Both the position numbers and the translations under genes were made by a program. A model generated the notes under the pieces. It did not search any database. It saw only the letters and a program-made list of their open reading frames with translations, and was not told the origin of the DNA. DNA of 64,000 nt, from positions 62,001-126,000 of the forward strand of contig JASMTS010000006.1 in NCBI GenBank assembly GCA_041694155.1, written 5' to 3'. Positions 1-11,582 of the stretch are shown here, one piece after another. Numbering within the stretch: position 1 is the stretch's first letter; each line of letters begins with the position of its first letter. This stretch comes from JAAZVM01 sp041694155. Lineage in GTDB: Bacteria > Patescibacteriota > Gracilibacteria > BD1-5 > UBA6164.

Positions 1-1
1 T

Positions 2-1420
2 GTTATTGAAAATAGAAACTCAACATGAGCAGGTTGGTTTGGACCATCTACTAGAGCTCAGGCAAAAAAAGACTATAACAACAATTATATAACTAGTTGA
101 GAAACTCAAAAAGATGAATATGAAAAAATAACTGAGAATACTATAGAAACTCAAAAAATCGAAAGAAATAATTTGATGACTAGAAAAGAAATAGAAGCTT
201 TAGAAGTTAAAAATTTCTTAAAAGATTATAATATTGAACTAAATTTTAAAAAAGCATGAACTAATGTAGCAGTATGAGATACTGAAATATTAGAACTAGA
301 AATTACTGATAGACTATGAAGACCATTTAAAGGTAATATGCCTTGAACTATGACATTTATAGCAAATCAAGAAAAAATAAGTCTATTTCCAACAAAATTA
401 TTTTACTTTACAGATGGTAAAAGAGATATACAAGTTACATGACTTAAAGAATGAAATACAAAATTATATATAAAAGTATGAGATGTAAATATCAAAACAT
501 TTAATATAAATATATATAATTGAAAAAAAACAATATATCCTGAAAGTGCTACATTAATAAACAACAAAAACATAGTTTTATGAGATAGTTCTACTGGTAT
601 ATGAGTATTTCAAGATTCTGAAGGTAAAAAAATGATTAATCTACCATTTTGATCTACATTTAAACTAAAATGAAACCCTTGAACTGAAGTTTGTATAAAA
701 AGAGGTAGCTTAAATACAATAAGATCAACATATACAAAATGATGTAGTGATGATGAATACAAGCAAGAAATAGATTTTACATATGATGATACAATAGTTT
801 GATTATTGATATTTGACTACAGAACGACAAGCAGAAATGCTAAAATAGAAATAGTAAACAATTATAACAATGTTACTATGAGTAGTAGTCAATTAAGAGT
901 TAGTAATCCAAGATGATTGGCTTATTGATACGAGTATAAAGATGAAGTTTTATCAATGTTAGAAAACTGAGTAGTATCAGGAATTAACCAATGATATTTC
1001 ATGCAAGATAGACAATTAAATCAAGTTGATGCATATGATTGGTTAGGTAATTCACTTGATACACTTAAAAGACAAACAAATAACAATAAAACAAAACAAG
1101 AAATTTCTAATAAAATTAATGAAGTAAATAGATTAAAAAGAAATGCTTCAAGATATAAGTATCTTACAAGAATGGAATTCACAGCATTAACTTATAAATA
1201 TTTAATAAACAACCAGAAAGTAGAAGTAGAAAAAAACTATAAAGACTTAGATGAATCTAAAAATATGGTTGCAAGTGCAGTGTTAAAATGAACAACATGG
1301 AAAGATAAATATTGAGCATCATATTTTCAACCAAGTAATAATATTACTAGATGAGAAGCAAGTTTTATATTATCTACAACTTTAAATAATTTTTCAAACA
1401 AACAATTAACTCTTAAATAA
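2..1420 (+). CDS. S-layer-homology (SLH) domain surface protein, C-terminal part
   Basis: The frame is open from the window edge to UAA when UGA is Gly; the N-terminus lies outside the window. At least 472 residues are visible. The C-terminal 150 residues contain two SLH-like signatures: LTRMEFTALTYKYL and, near the end, FQPSNNITRGEASFIL, each matching the SLH pattern of an aromatic/Pro lead-in followed by TR-E-A/F and hydrophobics. The upstream part is rich in Asn, Lys and Thr and in beta-type segments, with no catalytic motif I recognise. SLH modules anchor proteins non-covalently to the cell wall, so a surface or S-layer role is inferred. No Shine-Dalgarno can be judged because the start is missing. 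Confidence 0.7.
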
Positions 1421-1425
1421 AAATT

Positions 1426-1542
1426 ATGAAAAACAAAAACAAAATAGAAGAAAATTTTTCAATAGATATTGAAAATGAAAAATCAATTACAAAAGAAATG
1501 GAAAAAAGTTTCAACAATAGAATAATGGAAATTTTAGGATAA
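1426..1542 (+). CDS. small acidic/basic hypothetical protein (38 aa)
   Basis: Short ORF beginning five bases after the SLH gene stop and ending in UAA; it has no UGA and one GGA glycine. The product is all charged and amide residues with a pattern compatible with one amphipathic helix (IEENFSIDIENEKSITKEME). Tight spacing to the genes on both sides suggests co-transcription. No family recognised, and it could be a non-coding gap, so confidence is modest. Confidence 0.4.
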   Translation: MKNKNKIEENFSIDIENEKSITKEMEKSFNNRIMEILG

Positions 1543-1579
1543 AAACAAAAACAAATTTAAATAATAAATATTAGAAATT

Positions 1580-1885
1580 ATGAAAACAATAAATACAAAT
1601 AATATAAGCCAAGAGATAAATACAAAAACTCAAAATAATAAAATAGATAAAACAAAAGAAACAATTTTATCAAAAGTAAATAGTATAATAAATTGAGAAA
1701 AAGATTTAAATAAAAATAAAGAACAAGAAAATAAACATTTAATCTTAGAACTAGAATTGGCTAAAATGTTTTGAGTAGAAGATACAAAAACAATAGAAGA
1801 AGACCATAAACAACCAATGACTGTAGCTGACGTGTTAGCATGAGCAGAAGAGCTATGGGAAGAAGAACACTTAATGGCTGCATAA
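1580..1885 (+). CDS. hypothetical acidic helical protein (101 aa)
   Basis: A 102-codon frame with three in-frame UGA (Gly) codons, ending in UAA. The product begins with an Asn/Lys/Thr-rich region, then a helix-prone acidic stretch (HLILELELAKMFGVED) and a C-terminal acidic tail (AEELWEEEHLMAA). No signal peptide or membrane segment. It follows the 38-aa ORF after 37 bases, and a clear terminator lies about 80 bases downstream, so it probably ends the transcription unit that starts with the SLH gene. Function unknown. Confidence 0.6.
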
Positions 1886-1893
1886 ACATATAA

Positions 1894-1930
1894 TCATTTG
1901 ATTATATTTGCAGACATAATAATCAAATGA
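1894..1930. repeat. 11-bp perfect inverted repeat after the stop codon
   Basis: The arms tcatttgatta (1894-1904) and taatcaaatga (1920-1930) are perfectly complementary with a 15-base loop. No T-run follows, so this is an RNA hairpin or protein site rather than a terminator. It lies just before the intrinsic terminator at 1967. Confidence 0.5.
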
Positions 1931-1966
1931 AGAAAATTATAATAATTTTACATTTGAAATAATAAA

Positions 1967-1999
1967 ACAAGAGATTGTAGCTATAATCTCTTGTTTTTT
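1967..1999 (+). terminator. intrinsic terminator
   Basis: Arms acaagagatt and aatctcttgt pair over 10 bp around an eight-base loop, followed directly by a run of T. It closes the SLH-protein transcription unit. Confidence 0.85.
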
Positions 2000-2066
2000 G
2001 ACTTGATTATTTTATAAAAAAAATTATAGTATTAACAGAATATTTTATTGTTAAATTAGAGAAAAA

Positions 2067-4292
2067 GTGCCTCCAAGAAAAAACACAAAAACCAAAAAAA
2101 GTCAGATAAATCCAGAAATAAAAAGATACATTTATGTATCTTTATTTATGTTTGTTTGAATAATTGCATTTTTATCAGAAGATTCACTAGTATGAGAATA
2201 TCTAGCATTATGACTTGATAATTTATTTTGAGAGTATTATAAAATAATTTTTCCTCCAGTTATGATTCTTTTATCACTATTTATGATAAAGGAAAAAGAT
2301 ATTGATATGGACATAACTAGATTTATTGGACTTTTGATGTATTTTTCATCTACAACAACAATAATATGAAGTATTTACTGAGAAAATTATTATGCTATTT
2401 TTAATTTATATCCATTTTTAAAAGATATTTTATGATCAATTGCGACTATATTAGCATTTGTAATAATTTTTCTTACATCACTAGTTATATTATTCAAATT
2501 TTCTCCTATTAATTTCTTAAATAGATTATTTCATGCATGATGAAAAATATCAGAAATAAAAGAAACATTTATATGAGATTGAATTAAACCTATAAAAGAT
2601 GATATAAAAAAAGTTAAATCAAAAAAAGAAGAAAAAGAAATAAATAGAAAAAAACAAGAATATGAAGAAATGATTCAAAAACTTAAAGAAGAAAAAGAAG
2701 CATTAGCAAAAGCTAAACAACCAAAACAGTTAAATATTGAACAAGCTGAAAAAAAACATAAAAAAATAAATATAGAAAAAAAACAAACTTGAGTAATATG
2801 ATCATTTTTAAACAAAGAAACTAATAACTCAAGAAATGATGATAATAAAATAGTAAGAAACAGTGATTTCAAAAATTGGGAGTTTCCTTCTCTAGAATTA
2901 CTAGATGACAAAAAAGTTGTATCAGTAGTAGATAAAAATGAAATAAGAAAAAAAGAAATAGAAATACAAGAAAAATTACTGCAATTCAAGATAGAAGTAG
3001 AAATGGATTCATATCAAGTTTGACCTACAGTTATTCAATACAGACTTATACCAAAGCAATGAGTTAAACTACAAAAAATAGAAAACCTAAAAAAGGATTT
3101 AGCATTAGCATTACATGCTAAATCTATAAGAATCCAAGCTCCTATACCATGATTATGAGTTGTTTGAATTGAGGTGCCTAATCCAAAAAGAGAAGCAGTA
3201 TATTTAAAAGAGGTACTATCAAGTAGAGAATTCAATAATAGTAAATATGAATTACCTATAGCACTTTGAAGAGATGTAAGTGGGCAAGTAATAGTATGAG
3301 ATCTTGCAAAAATGCCACACTTATTGGTTGCATGACAAACATGATCTGGTAAGTCAGTGTGAATGAACTGATTTTTGGTTTCAATGCTTTATAAATTCTC
3401 TCCAAGTGAATTAAAAATGATAATGGTGGATCCAAAAAGAGTTGAATTATCAGTATATAACTGAATACCTCATCTTTTAACACCTGTTATAACAAATCCT
3501 GAAAAAGCTTTAAATGCATTAAAATGGTGTGTTGCTGAAATGTTAAAGAGATATGATTTAGCAACAAAAGTAAATGCTAGAAACCTAAAAGAATATAATG
3601 CTAAAGTATCAAAAGAAGAAAAACTACCATACATAGTTTTTGTTATTGATGAACTTGCTGATCTGATGATGAGTTGAAATAAAAAAGAAGTAGAACAATC
3701 AATAGCAAGAATAGCCCAAATGGCAAGGGCGGTAGGGATACATTTAATAATTGCTACACAAAGACCTTCTGTTGATGTAATAACATGATTAATAAAGGCA
3801 AATGTACCTTCTAGAATAGCCTTTACTGTAGCATCACAAATAGATTCTAGAACCGTTATTGATAAGTCCTGAGCTGAAGACTTGCTTGGTAGATGAGATA
3901 TGCTATATTATCCTACTTGAGCACTAGATCCAGAAAGAGTCCAATGAGTATTAGTTGAAACTCATGAAGTAGAAGAGGTTGTAAATAAACTAAAACTTAC
4001 AGTTGATCCTGATATGATTAATAATCTACAAATACCAGAAATTGTAGATGGTAAATCAAAATTGGAATGATCAATAATGGAAAACTATAAAGGAGAACAA
4101 GATGAAGATCCGGAAATAATAGAAAAAGCAATAGAAGTAATAAAACAGTCAAAAAAATGATCAACATCACTTATACAAAGAAAACTTTGATTATGATATG
4201 CTCGTGCAGCAAAAGTACTAGATATATTAGAAGATTTATGAGTTGTTTGACCAAGCAATTGAAGTAAACCAAGAGATGTATATGTTGATTAA
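2067..4292 (+). CDS. ftsK: DNA translocase FtsK/SpoIIIE
   Basis: 741 residues. FtsK is a septum-anchored, ATP-driven DNA pump that clears chromosome DNA during division. Visible in order: four hydrophobic membrane segments in the first 150 residues; a Lys/Glu-rich linker; a motor domain with an IQAPIPGLGVVGIEVPN segment typical of FtsK, Walker A AGQTGSGKSVGMN near residue 425 and a Walker B IDELADL; and a C-terminal winged-helix gamma domain (YARAAKVLDILEDLGVVGPS). Both glycines of GQTGSGKS that are encoded by UGA are invariant in the family. The start is a GTG at 2067, the first possible start after an in-frame UAA at 2052; no Shine-Dalgarno. A strong terminator follows. Confidence 0.95.
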
Positions 4293-4295
4293 TTT

Positions 4296-4330
4296 AAAAA
4301 AGTAGAGTTATATAAAAACTCTACTTTTTT
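4296..4330 (+). terminator. intrinsic terminator of ftsK
   Basis: Arms aaaaaagtagagtt and aactctactttttt, seven-base loop, T-run. It begins four bases after the ftsK stop. Confidence 0.9.
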
Positions 4331-4378
4331 AAATACTTTTTATAATCATGTCAACATAAAAAGTATATATAAATTTGT

Positions 4379-4405
4379 AAAAGTATATATCTTATATATA
4401 CTTTT
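4379..4405. repeat. AT-rich hairpin upstream of the RhuM-like gene
   Basis: aaaagtatata and tatatactttt are perfect complements around a five-base loop, about 30 bases upstream of the next start codon. It may be a second terminator for ftsK read-through or an operator-like site. Confidence 0.4.
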
Positions 4406-4437
4406 TATATACAAGATATACTCCTAATTATAAAAAC

Positions 4438-4836
4438 ATGATAAATATAAGAAAAAAATGAAACCAATATCAAGTTAAAATAAACTCTAAAATAATAAAT
4501 ATATATGACATTAATAATAAAAACTATTTATCAAAAAAAGACATATCAAAAATATTTAATACAAAGAAATCAAATATCAAAAAAGAAATTAAAGATTTAA
4601 ATATAAGTTTTTCTCAAAAAGTTTATTCAAAAGAAAAACAAAAATTTATAAATACTTATTCAATAGAAAAAATAATATTAATATGATATAAATTAAAAAA
4701 ATTTGATGAAACAAAAACATTACTAAAAATAAATAGAAAGATTAAAGAAAATATAAAACAGACTAATTTGGTAAGCTATACATTATCAATATTTGAAAAA
4801 TTTAATTATACAAAAACACAAAAAAGAAGCTATTAA
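4438..4836 (+). CDS. RhuM-like small DNA-binding-type protein
   Basis: 132 residues, two UGA-Gly codons, UAA stop lying inside the downstream hairpin. The layout resembles the N-terminal part of RhuM/virulence proteins and phage KilA-like regulators: a short beta start, then a helix-turn-helix-like section LSKKDISKIFNTKKSNIKKE, and a YSIEKIILIGYKLKKFDET segment similar to the Y-S-l-d-v-i-i-s-v-G-Y-r-v signature of RhuM. The usual FR-WA continuation is replaced by a Lys-rich tail. Very basic, no membrane segment. The family match is by eye only, so it may simply be an unclassified DNA-binding protein. Confidence 0.5.
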
Positions 4837-4848
4837 GCTTCTTTTTTT
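4824..4848. terminator. bidirectional terminator between RhuM-like gene and mscS
   Basis: aagaagct and agcttctt pair around a four-base loop with A-run before and T-run after, so it works on both strands. It contains the stop codons of both convergent genes. Confidence 0.8.
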
Positions 4849-5996
4849 AATATTAATTCCTGAGTAGGGAATGCCATATCAAGACCTGACTTAGCAAATC
4901 TATTTTTTATTTCTAAATTTATTTCTTCTTTTTGTTTTAGATAAGCAGTATAATCATCATTAACAAGAGAAAAATATGTAACATTTATATTAAGAGAAAA
5001 GTCACCAAACATATCAAAGTTTACTCTAAATGATGAAACTGTTTCACTATCAACATATTCTTGTAGTATTTCTTCAATTATCTTAACTCATTTTTTCATC
5101 TTTGTTAAGCTTGTTCAATATACTACTCCTATAGAGAAATCTGTTCTTCTGTTTTTTCTAACAGAGTAATTCTCAACAGAGCTAGATATTATATTTTCAT
5201 TTGGTATCATAACTTGATGTCAAAACTGGTCTTGTAAGGTCAGATAGCTAAGTCCTATATCTTTTACTGTTCAGATGTGTCAATTTATATTGACAAAATC
5301 TCATACTTTAAAAGGATTATTTAATAAAATAGTTATTGCTCAAAATACATTTGTAAGAGATTTTTGAGCAGCTAAAGCTACCGCCAATCATCATATTCAT
5401 GCTCATGCTACAAGAGCTGAAACATCATATCATAAATTTCAAATAATAGTTATTGTTCAAACAACCCACAAAAATACAATAACAACCTTGTTAACAAAAG
5501 GTAGTAAAGTTCTACTTACAGCTTTCATTTTTGACTTTAAAATCAACTCTTTTTTAAATAAAATATTTATTAATTGAGTTGATAATATCAAAAACACTAT
5601 AATAACTAAAACAGAAGTTATTTTATCAATTATTTTTTCTATATAGCTAGGTAATATTGCTATGTAAAAAAACAGATATATAGATATAATATACTTAATT
5701 ATATCTAAAAATTTTATAATAAATTCAAACAATATATTATCTAGTTCAGTATCAGTTTTTGAAGATATTTTTATAAAAATTTTATTTATAAAAATAATCA
5801 ATATAGAAGATAATCAATATATTGTAAAAAATGCAAAAACTGCATTTATATAAGAAAAGATAAGTTCTCAATATTCAAAATTACTTATATAATCAAATAA
5901 AGTATTTTGATAAAAAAAATAATAAACTAAAAAATAAGCTATTCAAAGCACAACATAAAAGTAATTTCTTAGTAATTTTAATGTTTGTTTTAACAT
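4833..5996 (-). CDS. mscS: small-conductance mechanosensitive channel MscS family
   Basis: 387 residues. MscS opens under membrane tension to release solutes during hypo-osmotic shock. Several N-terminal membrane helices are followed by the pore helix and a beta domain. The family signature is clear around residues 190-240: VSALVAGAGIGGLAVALAAQ, then a conserved TILLNNPFKVGDFV and GTVKDIGLSYLTLQD, IPNENIISSSVENYS. The UGA codons coincide with pore-helix glycines that are conserved in MscS. Length fits small MscS homologues with extra N-terminal helices. Start ATG at 5996; no ribosome-binding site. Convergent with the RhuM-like gene. Confidence 0.93.
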
Positions 5997-6003
5997 AAAT
6001 AAT

Positions 6004-6049
6004 AAAAAAAAGATTAATATATTAAAATTATATATATTAATCTTTTTTT
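6004..6049. terminator. intrinsic terminator between U32 gene and mscS
   Basis: aaaaaaaagattaatatat pairs with atatattaatctttttttt around nine bases. Flanking A and T runs allow action on the minus strand, ending the U32 peptidase transcript just upstream of mscS. Confidence 0.8.
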
Positions 6050-6059
6050 GTAAAAACAA

Positions 6060-7442
6060 TTAATCATTTGTTTCTAAATTTTTTCTTATAAGAGAAAATT
6101 CTTCTGGTTTATTATCCATATTAATCCATACTTCATAACCTCAACCATGAGCAGATTCTACTTCTTTTGCGTTGTCTTTATCAAATTTATATTCAAAATC
6201 AGTAAAAGTAGTAGTAGCTTTATGTACTCAATGATTTAAACTAGTTTTAAATATTTTTTCTACTTTAGATTGTTTTATTCAGCTAGGTGAAACTATCTCA
6301 ATATTATCTCATATATTAAATCTATTCTTTACTTCAACTCTTACTAATTTATTTTCTTCATCATAATCTCTAAGTATTCATAAAAAAGATTTTGTTCAAA
6401 AACTACCATTTCTTTCATAAAATTGAGCATTAGCATTAGGATTACCAGCTAAAAAACCTGGTATATATCATCTATTTGCTATGGCAAATAATTCTTGAGC
6501 TAACTTTTTAGAATCATATTCTTCTCATTTTTCAACTGCATCTATAGCTTCTCTATAAGCAAGTCCAACACTTGCTAAATAATTAACAGTTTTGTTTCTT
6601 CATTCAACTTTAAAACTTATTATTCAAGCATCAGCTAAATCATCAATATAATCAATTGCACATAAATCTCTTGAATTCATAAGATAAGTACCATATTGAT
6701 CTTCGTCTATTTCCATTATATCACCAGGTCTATCTTTTTCTTCTAAATAAAAATTACCAGTTAATTCTTCATAATCTTCTGGTCTACCAGTAACTTCTTC
6801 TAGCTCTGCTTCTGATTTTTCATCTTTAAAAACTTTGAACTCCCATCTACAAGAGTGACTACATGTACCTTGATTAGGGTCTCTATTTGATAAGTAATTT
6901 GATATTAAACATCTACCACTATATGCCATACATATAGCTCAATGAACAAAGGCCTCCAATTCCATATCTGGAACTTGTTCATGTATTTCTTTCATTTCTC
7001 TTAAAGATATCTCTCTACTCAAGATAATTCTTTTAATTCATAATTTATGCCAAAACTTAGCCTGAGCCCAATTTGTATTATTAGCCTGAACTGATAGATG
7101 AACCTCAACATCGGGGAATTCTGTTCTAACAATATCAATTAATCATGGATCAGACATTATAAAAGCATCCGGTCACATTTCAACCATTTTTCTAAATTGC
7201 GCCAAAAATGGCTTAATTTTCATATTATGTGCATATATATTTGCTGTAAAATATATTTTTTTTCATAAATTATGAGCATAATCAACAGCTTCTTGTAAAG
7301 TTTCCATTGTAAAAGCATTAGTTCTTGCTCTAAGAGAAAACATAGGAGCTCATACATAAGTAGCATCTGCACCATAAGCATATGCAAATTTTAATTTTTC
7401 CATATCTCATGCTGGCATTAACAACTCTAATTTTTTTGTCAT
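6060..7442 (-). CDS. peptidase U32 family protein (TrhP/YegQ-like)
   Basis: 460 residues. U32 proteins include collagenase-like peptidases and TrhP, which takes part in prephenate-dependent 5-hydroxyuridine modification of tRNA. Visible: N-terminus LELLMPAGDMEKLKFAYAYG, the standard U32 opening; ADATYVGAP; a TIM-barrel-like core; the signature ELEAFVHGAICMAYSGRC; and Cys ligands in GTCSHSCRWEF near residue 197 that in TrhP-type members bind a cluster. Length matches the TrhP class. Stop UAA at 6060, start ATG at 7442. I cannot tell peptidase from tRNA-modifying function from sequence alone; the Cys pattern favours the latter. Confidence 0.88.
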
Positions 7443-7633
7443 ACTAAAAAAATTAATAAATAAAACTAGTTACGCACTAGCCCTTTTTAGTATTATGTAA
7501 TTATAATATTCTAAAAAAGCATTTTAATTGTATTTAAAAACAATAAATATCAAGTAATAATAAAAATAATTTACAAAAATAAGTTTTATGTATAATATAA
7601 AAAATAAAATTGATAAAATAACTAACATAACAT

Positions 7634-8020
7634 ATGAAGACAAAACATATAATTTATCCTGTTTCCATAATGATTATGATTATAATACCTGCAATTAGAT
7701 ACTATACAACAACACCAGAAATAAACTGATGCGTTATAGATTATGTAGATGAAATAAATAATGGTAATTTTGAGTGATATTTATATAATATAAAATGACA
7801 GAGACATATAGAACCTAAAAATTCTAATTTAAATCATTCTTTAAAAGAATATAAAATTTGAGTAGCAAATTGATGTATAATGTCTAGTGATAATTTTTAT
7901 GTTGATATAGTAAATACATTTTATTGTTCATTTACTTATTTATTAAAAAATTCACCTATACCGGAATGATTAAAAGAACCTTTTTGAACTTATAAATGAT
8001 GAGAAATAAATATCGATTAA
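7634..8020 (+). CDS. hypothetical secreted or membrane-anchored protein (128 aa)
   Basis: 128 residues with ten or more UGA-Gly codons. Starts with a basic tip and one hydrophobic segment (IIYPVSIMIMIIIPAI), likely a signal anchor, then a short polar domain with two separated Cys residues. No recognised family. The ATG at 7634 is chosen because the alternative ATG at 7588 lies in a frame that closes within 40 codons. The upstream 190 bases are plain AT-rich DNA. It stands before the pilin cluster and has its own terminator. Confidence 0.6.
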
Positions 8021-8078
8021 TAAATATTTATAATTTTTGTCAACATAAAAAATACTAAAAATACTACCCAAACTTCTA

Positions 8079-8116
8079 AAAATACATACAATTAAGTTTG
8101 TATGTATTTTTATTTT
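8079..8116 (+). terminator. intrinsic terminator
   Basis: aaaatacatacaa and ttgtatgtatttt are perfect 13-bp complements around ttaagt, followed by T-rich sequence. It separates the hypothetical gene from the prepilin gene. Confidence 0.8.
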
Positions 8117-8130
8117 TCCTTTAATAGACT

Positions 8131-9438
8131 ATGCTAAAAATCAATAAAAAAGGTTTTACTTTAGTAGAACTAATAGTAGTAATAACAATACTAGCGATAC
8201 TATGAACGATATGATTCATATCATTGCAATGATATAGTAGTGCATCAAGGGATAGTAAAAGAATAACAGATTTGTGACAAGTAAGAACATGAATTCAATT
8301 ATACCAAGCTAAAGAATGAGTAGTACCAGAACCAGATGAAACAAAAACAATAGTATGAAGCTGAACAACAAACCTAGTAATCCAATGATACGCTTGAACT
8401 TGAACACTAAGAAATATCAAAGTAAATACTGATGCTAAAGATCCACTAGAAGATAATTACTACACATACTCAACTAATTGAGCAAAAACAAAGTTTCAAT
8501 TACTGGCGTTACTAGAAAATAATAATACAGCATATAACAATATACTACCAACAACATATGCAAACTATGAAACAAGAGAACCATATGTTATATGAGATAA
8601 ATTATGAATATTACTAGACTCTACAACAAATACACCAGTTCAAGAACTATGAGAAACAGATATAGATTTGAATACAAATACAACAGAATATAAAGCAATA
8701 TTTTCAAAATCAGATATTCAAACACTTAGTTGAACACCATTATATCAAGAAATAGTTACAAAAAGTAATAATGAATGAGTAGAAGAAAATATAGTATATT
8801 CAAGCTGTAAAGAAATACTTGATAACTGAGCTAGTACATGAGATGGGACATACACAATAGACCCAGAAAATGACTGAGTATGATTTGAGGTATATTGTGA
8901 TATGACTACTGATTGAGGTGGGTGGATAGATGTACATAAAACATTTTTGAGTGTTTCTAATACTATATTATATAGAAATAAATTTTTCTATAGTGACAAT
9001 TTTGATTGATTACCTGTAGCTGATAACAATGGTTTTTATATTGAGTATGAAGCAAGTTCTAATACACATGCTCTACCTTTATATATGAAAAATATTAGTA
9101 GTGTAATTATGTCTTGGTCATTACAATGAGAATTTTGATCAAATAGATGTTCTTCTAGTTCTTGGGTTCCATTAAATTGACCTTGATATAATGGTTGATA
9201 TAATTGATATTTAGCAAGTTGTAAATCTGGATATAATTGCATACAGTGATTACCTGTGGATGGTAGGGATGCTTCTATTTCTGCTAATTATTCTAATAAT
9301 AATTTAGATAGTTCTACTTTGTTGACTTGGTCGGCATCTGACTATGATGGTACTAATAGTACTCCTTCTTGTTGACAATCTTCTAATATTGATATAAGTA
9401 GATGAGCTATCTGGTTTTCAAAATTACTTATAAAATAA
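8131..9438 (+). CDS. type IV prepilin-like protein with fibrinogen-like C-terminal domain
   Basis: 435 residues. The N-terminus is a class III prepilin signal: a short basic leader, KKG|FTLVE, then a hydrophobic helix (LIVVITILAILGTIG), which is cut after Gly by prepilin peptidase. A pilin body follows. From about residue 230 the sequence carries the start of a fibrinogen-like domain: SCKEILDNG, DGTYTIDPE, FEVYCDMTTDGGGW. Many Cys residues in the C-terminal half (RCSSSSW, ASCKSGYNC, PSCGQ) suggest disulfides, so the domain is probably exported. Fibrinogen-like domains usually bind glycans or acetylated ligands; a pilus-tip adhesin role is inferred. A partner with the same architecture is at 14033. 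Confidence 0.85.
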
Positions 9439-9440
9439 TT

Positions 9441-9489
9441 TTTCACAATAAAAAGAATACTTTTAAAAAGTATTCTTTTTATTGTGAAA
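9441..9489. terminator. 24-bp perfect hairpin, shared bidirectional terminator
   Basis: Positions 9441-9464 and 9466-9489 are perfect reverse complements with a one-base centre. It lies between convergent prepilin genes; the stop codon of the minus-strand gene (9479-9481) is inside the second arm. Internal A and T runs provide a U-tract on either strand. Confidence 0.85.
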
Positions 9490-10291
9490 ATGTACAATTT
9501 GTATCTATAATAGCTCAAGTTTCTGTTACTATTTGATACTCTAAGCTTGTTCAGTCACTTTGAAGGTTTTTATTAGCTTCTTCGATTTCAAAACAATTTC
9601 TAAAATCACTATTTTGCCAATATTCATTTTTATTTTTTAGTTCATTTATTATTTGCTCTAATGTTTTTCATTCTAAGTCTGATTTTGGTTCAAATGGTTG
9701 TTCAAAATCATAAGGTAGATTATATGTTTGATTATTTAATATAAATTTTTTATTGTTTTCAGATCAATCTATTCATTGAGTATCTAATACTCAAGACATT
9801 ATTTCTGCGGTTTGTCATACATCTCTTTTTACTGCAAGAATTATACTAGGTAATATATTAATAGATACTGTTTTATAGTTTCATCATGTAATTGCTTTTG
9901 GCATATTTTCGTTTTCTAATGTTAATCAAAGCTCATATTCTTGAGAATTGTTAGTAACAGAGTAAAAGTAAGGTTTTTTAGTTTTTGGATCTATTAGAAG
10001 TTTGTCCAATGTACTAAGTCTAACTTCTTGATTAAACTCTCATTGAATGGCAACTGGGTTTGAATTATAAGTTATTTCAAAAGCATTTCCTGGTCTAGGA
10101 AAATATCCTCTTTTTTGCTTATATATTTTTAATGCAGATGATATTTTTGCTATATCAGATTTTCTTTGAGAATCTCTAGAATCTCAAATGTAAGAATTAT
10201 AAGATACAATTCATATACTACTAAGAGTAGCTACAATTATTACACTAACTATTAATTCAGCGAAAGAAAATCATTTTATATTTTTTATCAT
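9479..10291 (-). CDS. type IV prepilin-like protein
   Basis: 270 residues. N-terminus KNIKG|FSFAELIVSVIIVA is a prepilin cleavage site with the Glu at position +5 of the mature protein and a long hydrophobic helix. The next part, DSRDSQRKSDIAKISSALKIYKQKRGYFPRPG, is the typical pseudopilin alpha-1C region with the Y-PRPG turn seen in many Patescibacteria pilins. The C-terminal half has one Cys pair and no added adhesion domain. Divergent from the next plus-strand genes but convergent with the gene at 8131. Likely a minor pilin or pseudopilin; rank within the pilus is not known. Confidence 0.85.
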
Positions 10292-10320
10292 TCTTTAATT
10301 TTTAATTTATAATTTTTTAA

Positions 10321-10348
10321 TTATTCTATAAATGTATTTATAGAATAA
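10321..10348. repeat. 12-bp inverted repeat at the 3' end of the lectin-like gene
   Basis: ttattctataaa and tttatagaataa are perfect complements around a four-base loop. The minus-strand gene's UAA is at 10321-10323, inside the arm. There is no strong T-run beyond it, so it may stabilise the mRNA end rather than terminate. Confidence 0.45.
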
Positions 10349-11520
10349 TATTTTATATTTGATTTTCATCAAAGCCATTTTTGGTCAAAATAATTTTGGA
10401 CTCAAGATATTTCATTTTTTGTTAATGAATGATTCCATGATATTATTTCTCATATAACTCCTCAAAAATAACTATTCAATCATGATCATAAAGAAGAACC
10501 ACTAGATATATCTCTTGCTCATCAATCAGAAGCTCAAATAACTATAGGTCAATTATGACTTGTTTGTTCTCATACATTTGTTAATTCTCATACCAAATAT
10601 CAATTTAAATAAACTTCTAATTTTTTATTATCTGGATTGTTTGAATTAGAATTATGTACTATTATTAATGAATAAACAGTATTTTTTATTATATCGATTC
10701 ATATTGATTTTATTTGATTTCAAGAACTCCAATCTACTGTATTCCATGTTCATCAATATATTTTACCATTTTTTATTTGTATAGCGTATCATTTATTAAT
10801 ATTTCATTGCTTATATATATTTTGAATTGAACTTATATCATTTCAAGTTTTAAATATTATAGCAAATGACTTTTCATTAAAATTAGATAAATTTATGTCT
10901 GAATTTTCATTTATTGATAAATAATTATTTCAATCAAATAACACTCAAGAGTTAGATTTTATTCAAAAAGAAGAATAAATAGGTGCTGTTCATGCATTTG
11001 CATTATTTCATTTTGCTTTTTCTATCCATGTATAAATTGATTGATTATCATTATATCAATTTCAGGTAATTCAATCTCCATTTATATCAAATCAATCAAA
11101 ATGTAAAATATTATTTTTTATTTCACTTGGAGCTAAAAAATGTCTTAATATATCAACATTTTTTTTGAAATATATTTCAAAAAATTCTTTTTTGTATACT
11201 TCAGGATCAATATTATTTCATTGGACATCAAAATATTTATAATTTTCATTTATAGTTCAAGTAAAAACTTCATAAGATTTTGTTAGTTTATCTTTTTTTA
11301 CATAAAATATTTCATCTTTTTTTATATTAGATGTATCAATATTTTTTGTAATATTATTTGCATTAGAGCTTAATATATATTTTCATGTTAATAGTTTAAA
11401 GTTACTTACAATATCCTTATTGTAATTTAATATATTTATTGATCAAATAAGAATAAATGATAATATAAATATTGCTATTATTATTCAAGCAATTGAATCT
11501 CCTTTTTTGTTGCTTTTCAT
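10321..11520 (-). CDS. exported protein with pilin-like anchor and LamG/concanavalin-like domain
   Basis: 399 residues. A basic start with KKGDSIAG precedes a hydrophobic helix (IIIAIFILSFILIGSI), reminiscent of a degenerate prepilin signal or simple signal anchor; the Glu at +5 is missing. From about residue 190 the sequence resembles a laminin-G/concanavalin-like fold: GVLFDGNNYLSI, FAIIFKTG, GYAIQIKNGKIYGG, LEVYLNGYLVGEL, IVIGASDGGARD and YFGGVIGEIISWNHSL. Such domains bind carbohydrates or proteins at surfaces. It sits head to tail with the pilin at 9479 and probably shares its transcript, which suggests a pilus-associated adhesin. Confidence 0.75.
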
Positions 11521-11582
11521 TTTACAAAATGATTAATATATATATTATTCTTTATAAATAATATAACTAATTTTTCCTAATT

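Noticed and set aside
7588..7710. ATG at 7588 as start of a separate small gene
   Set aside because: Its frame closes at about 40 codons with no features and it overlaps the better-supported signal-anchor gene at 7634.
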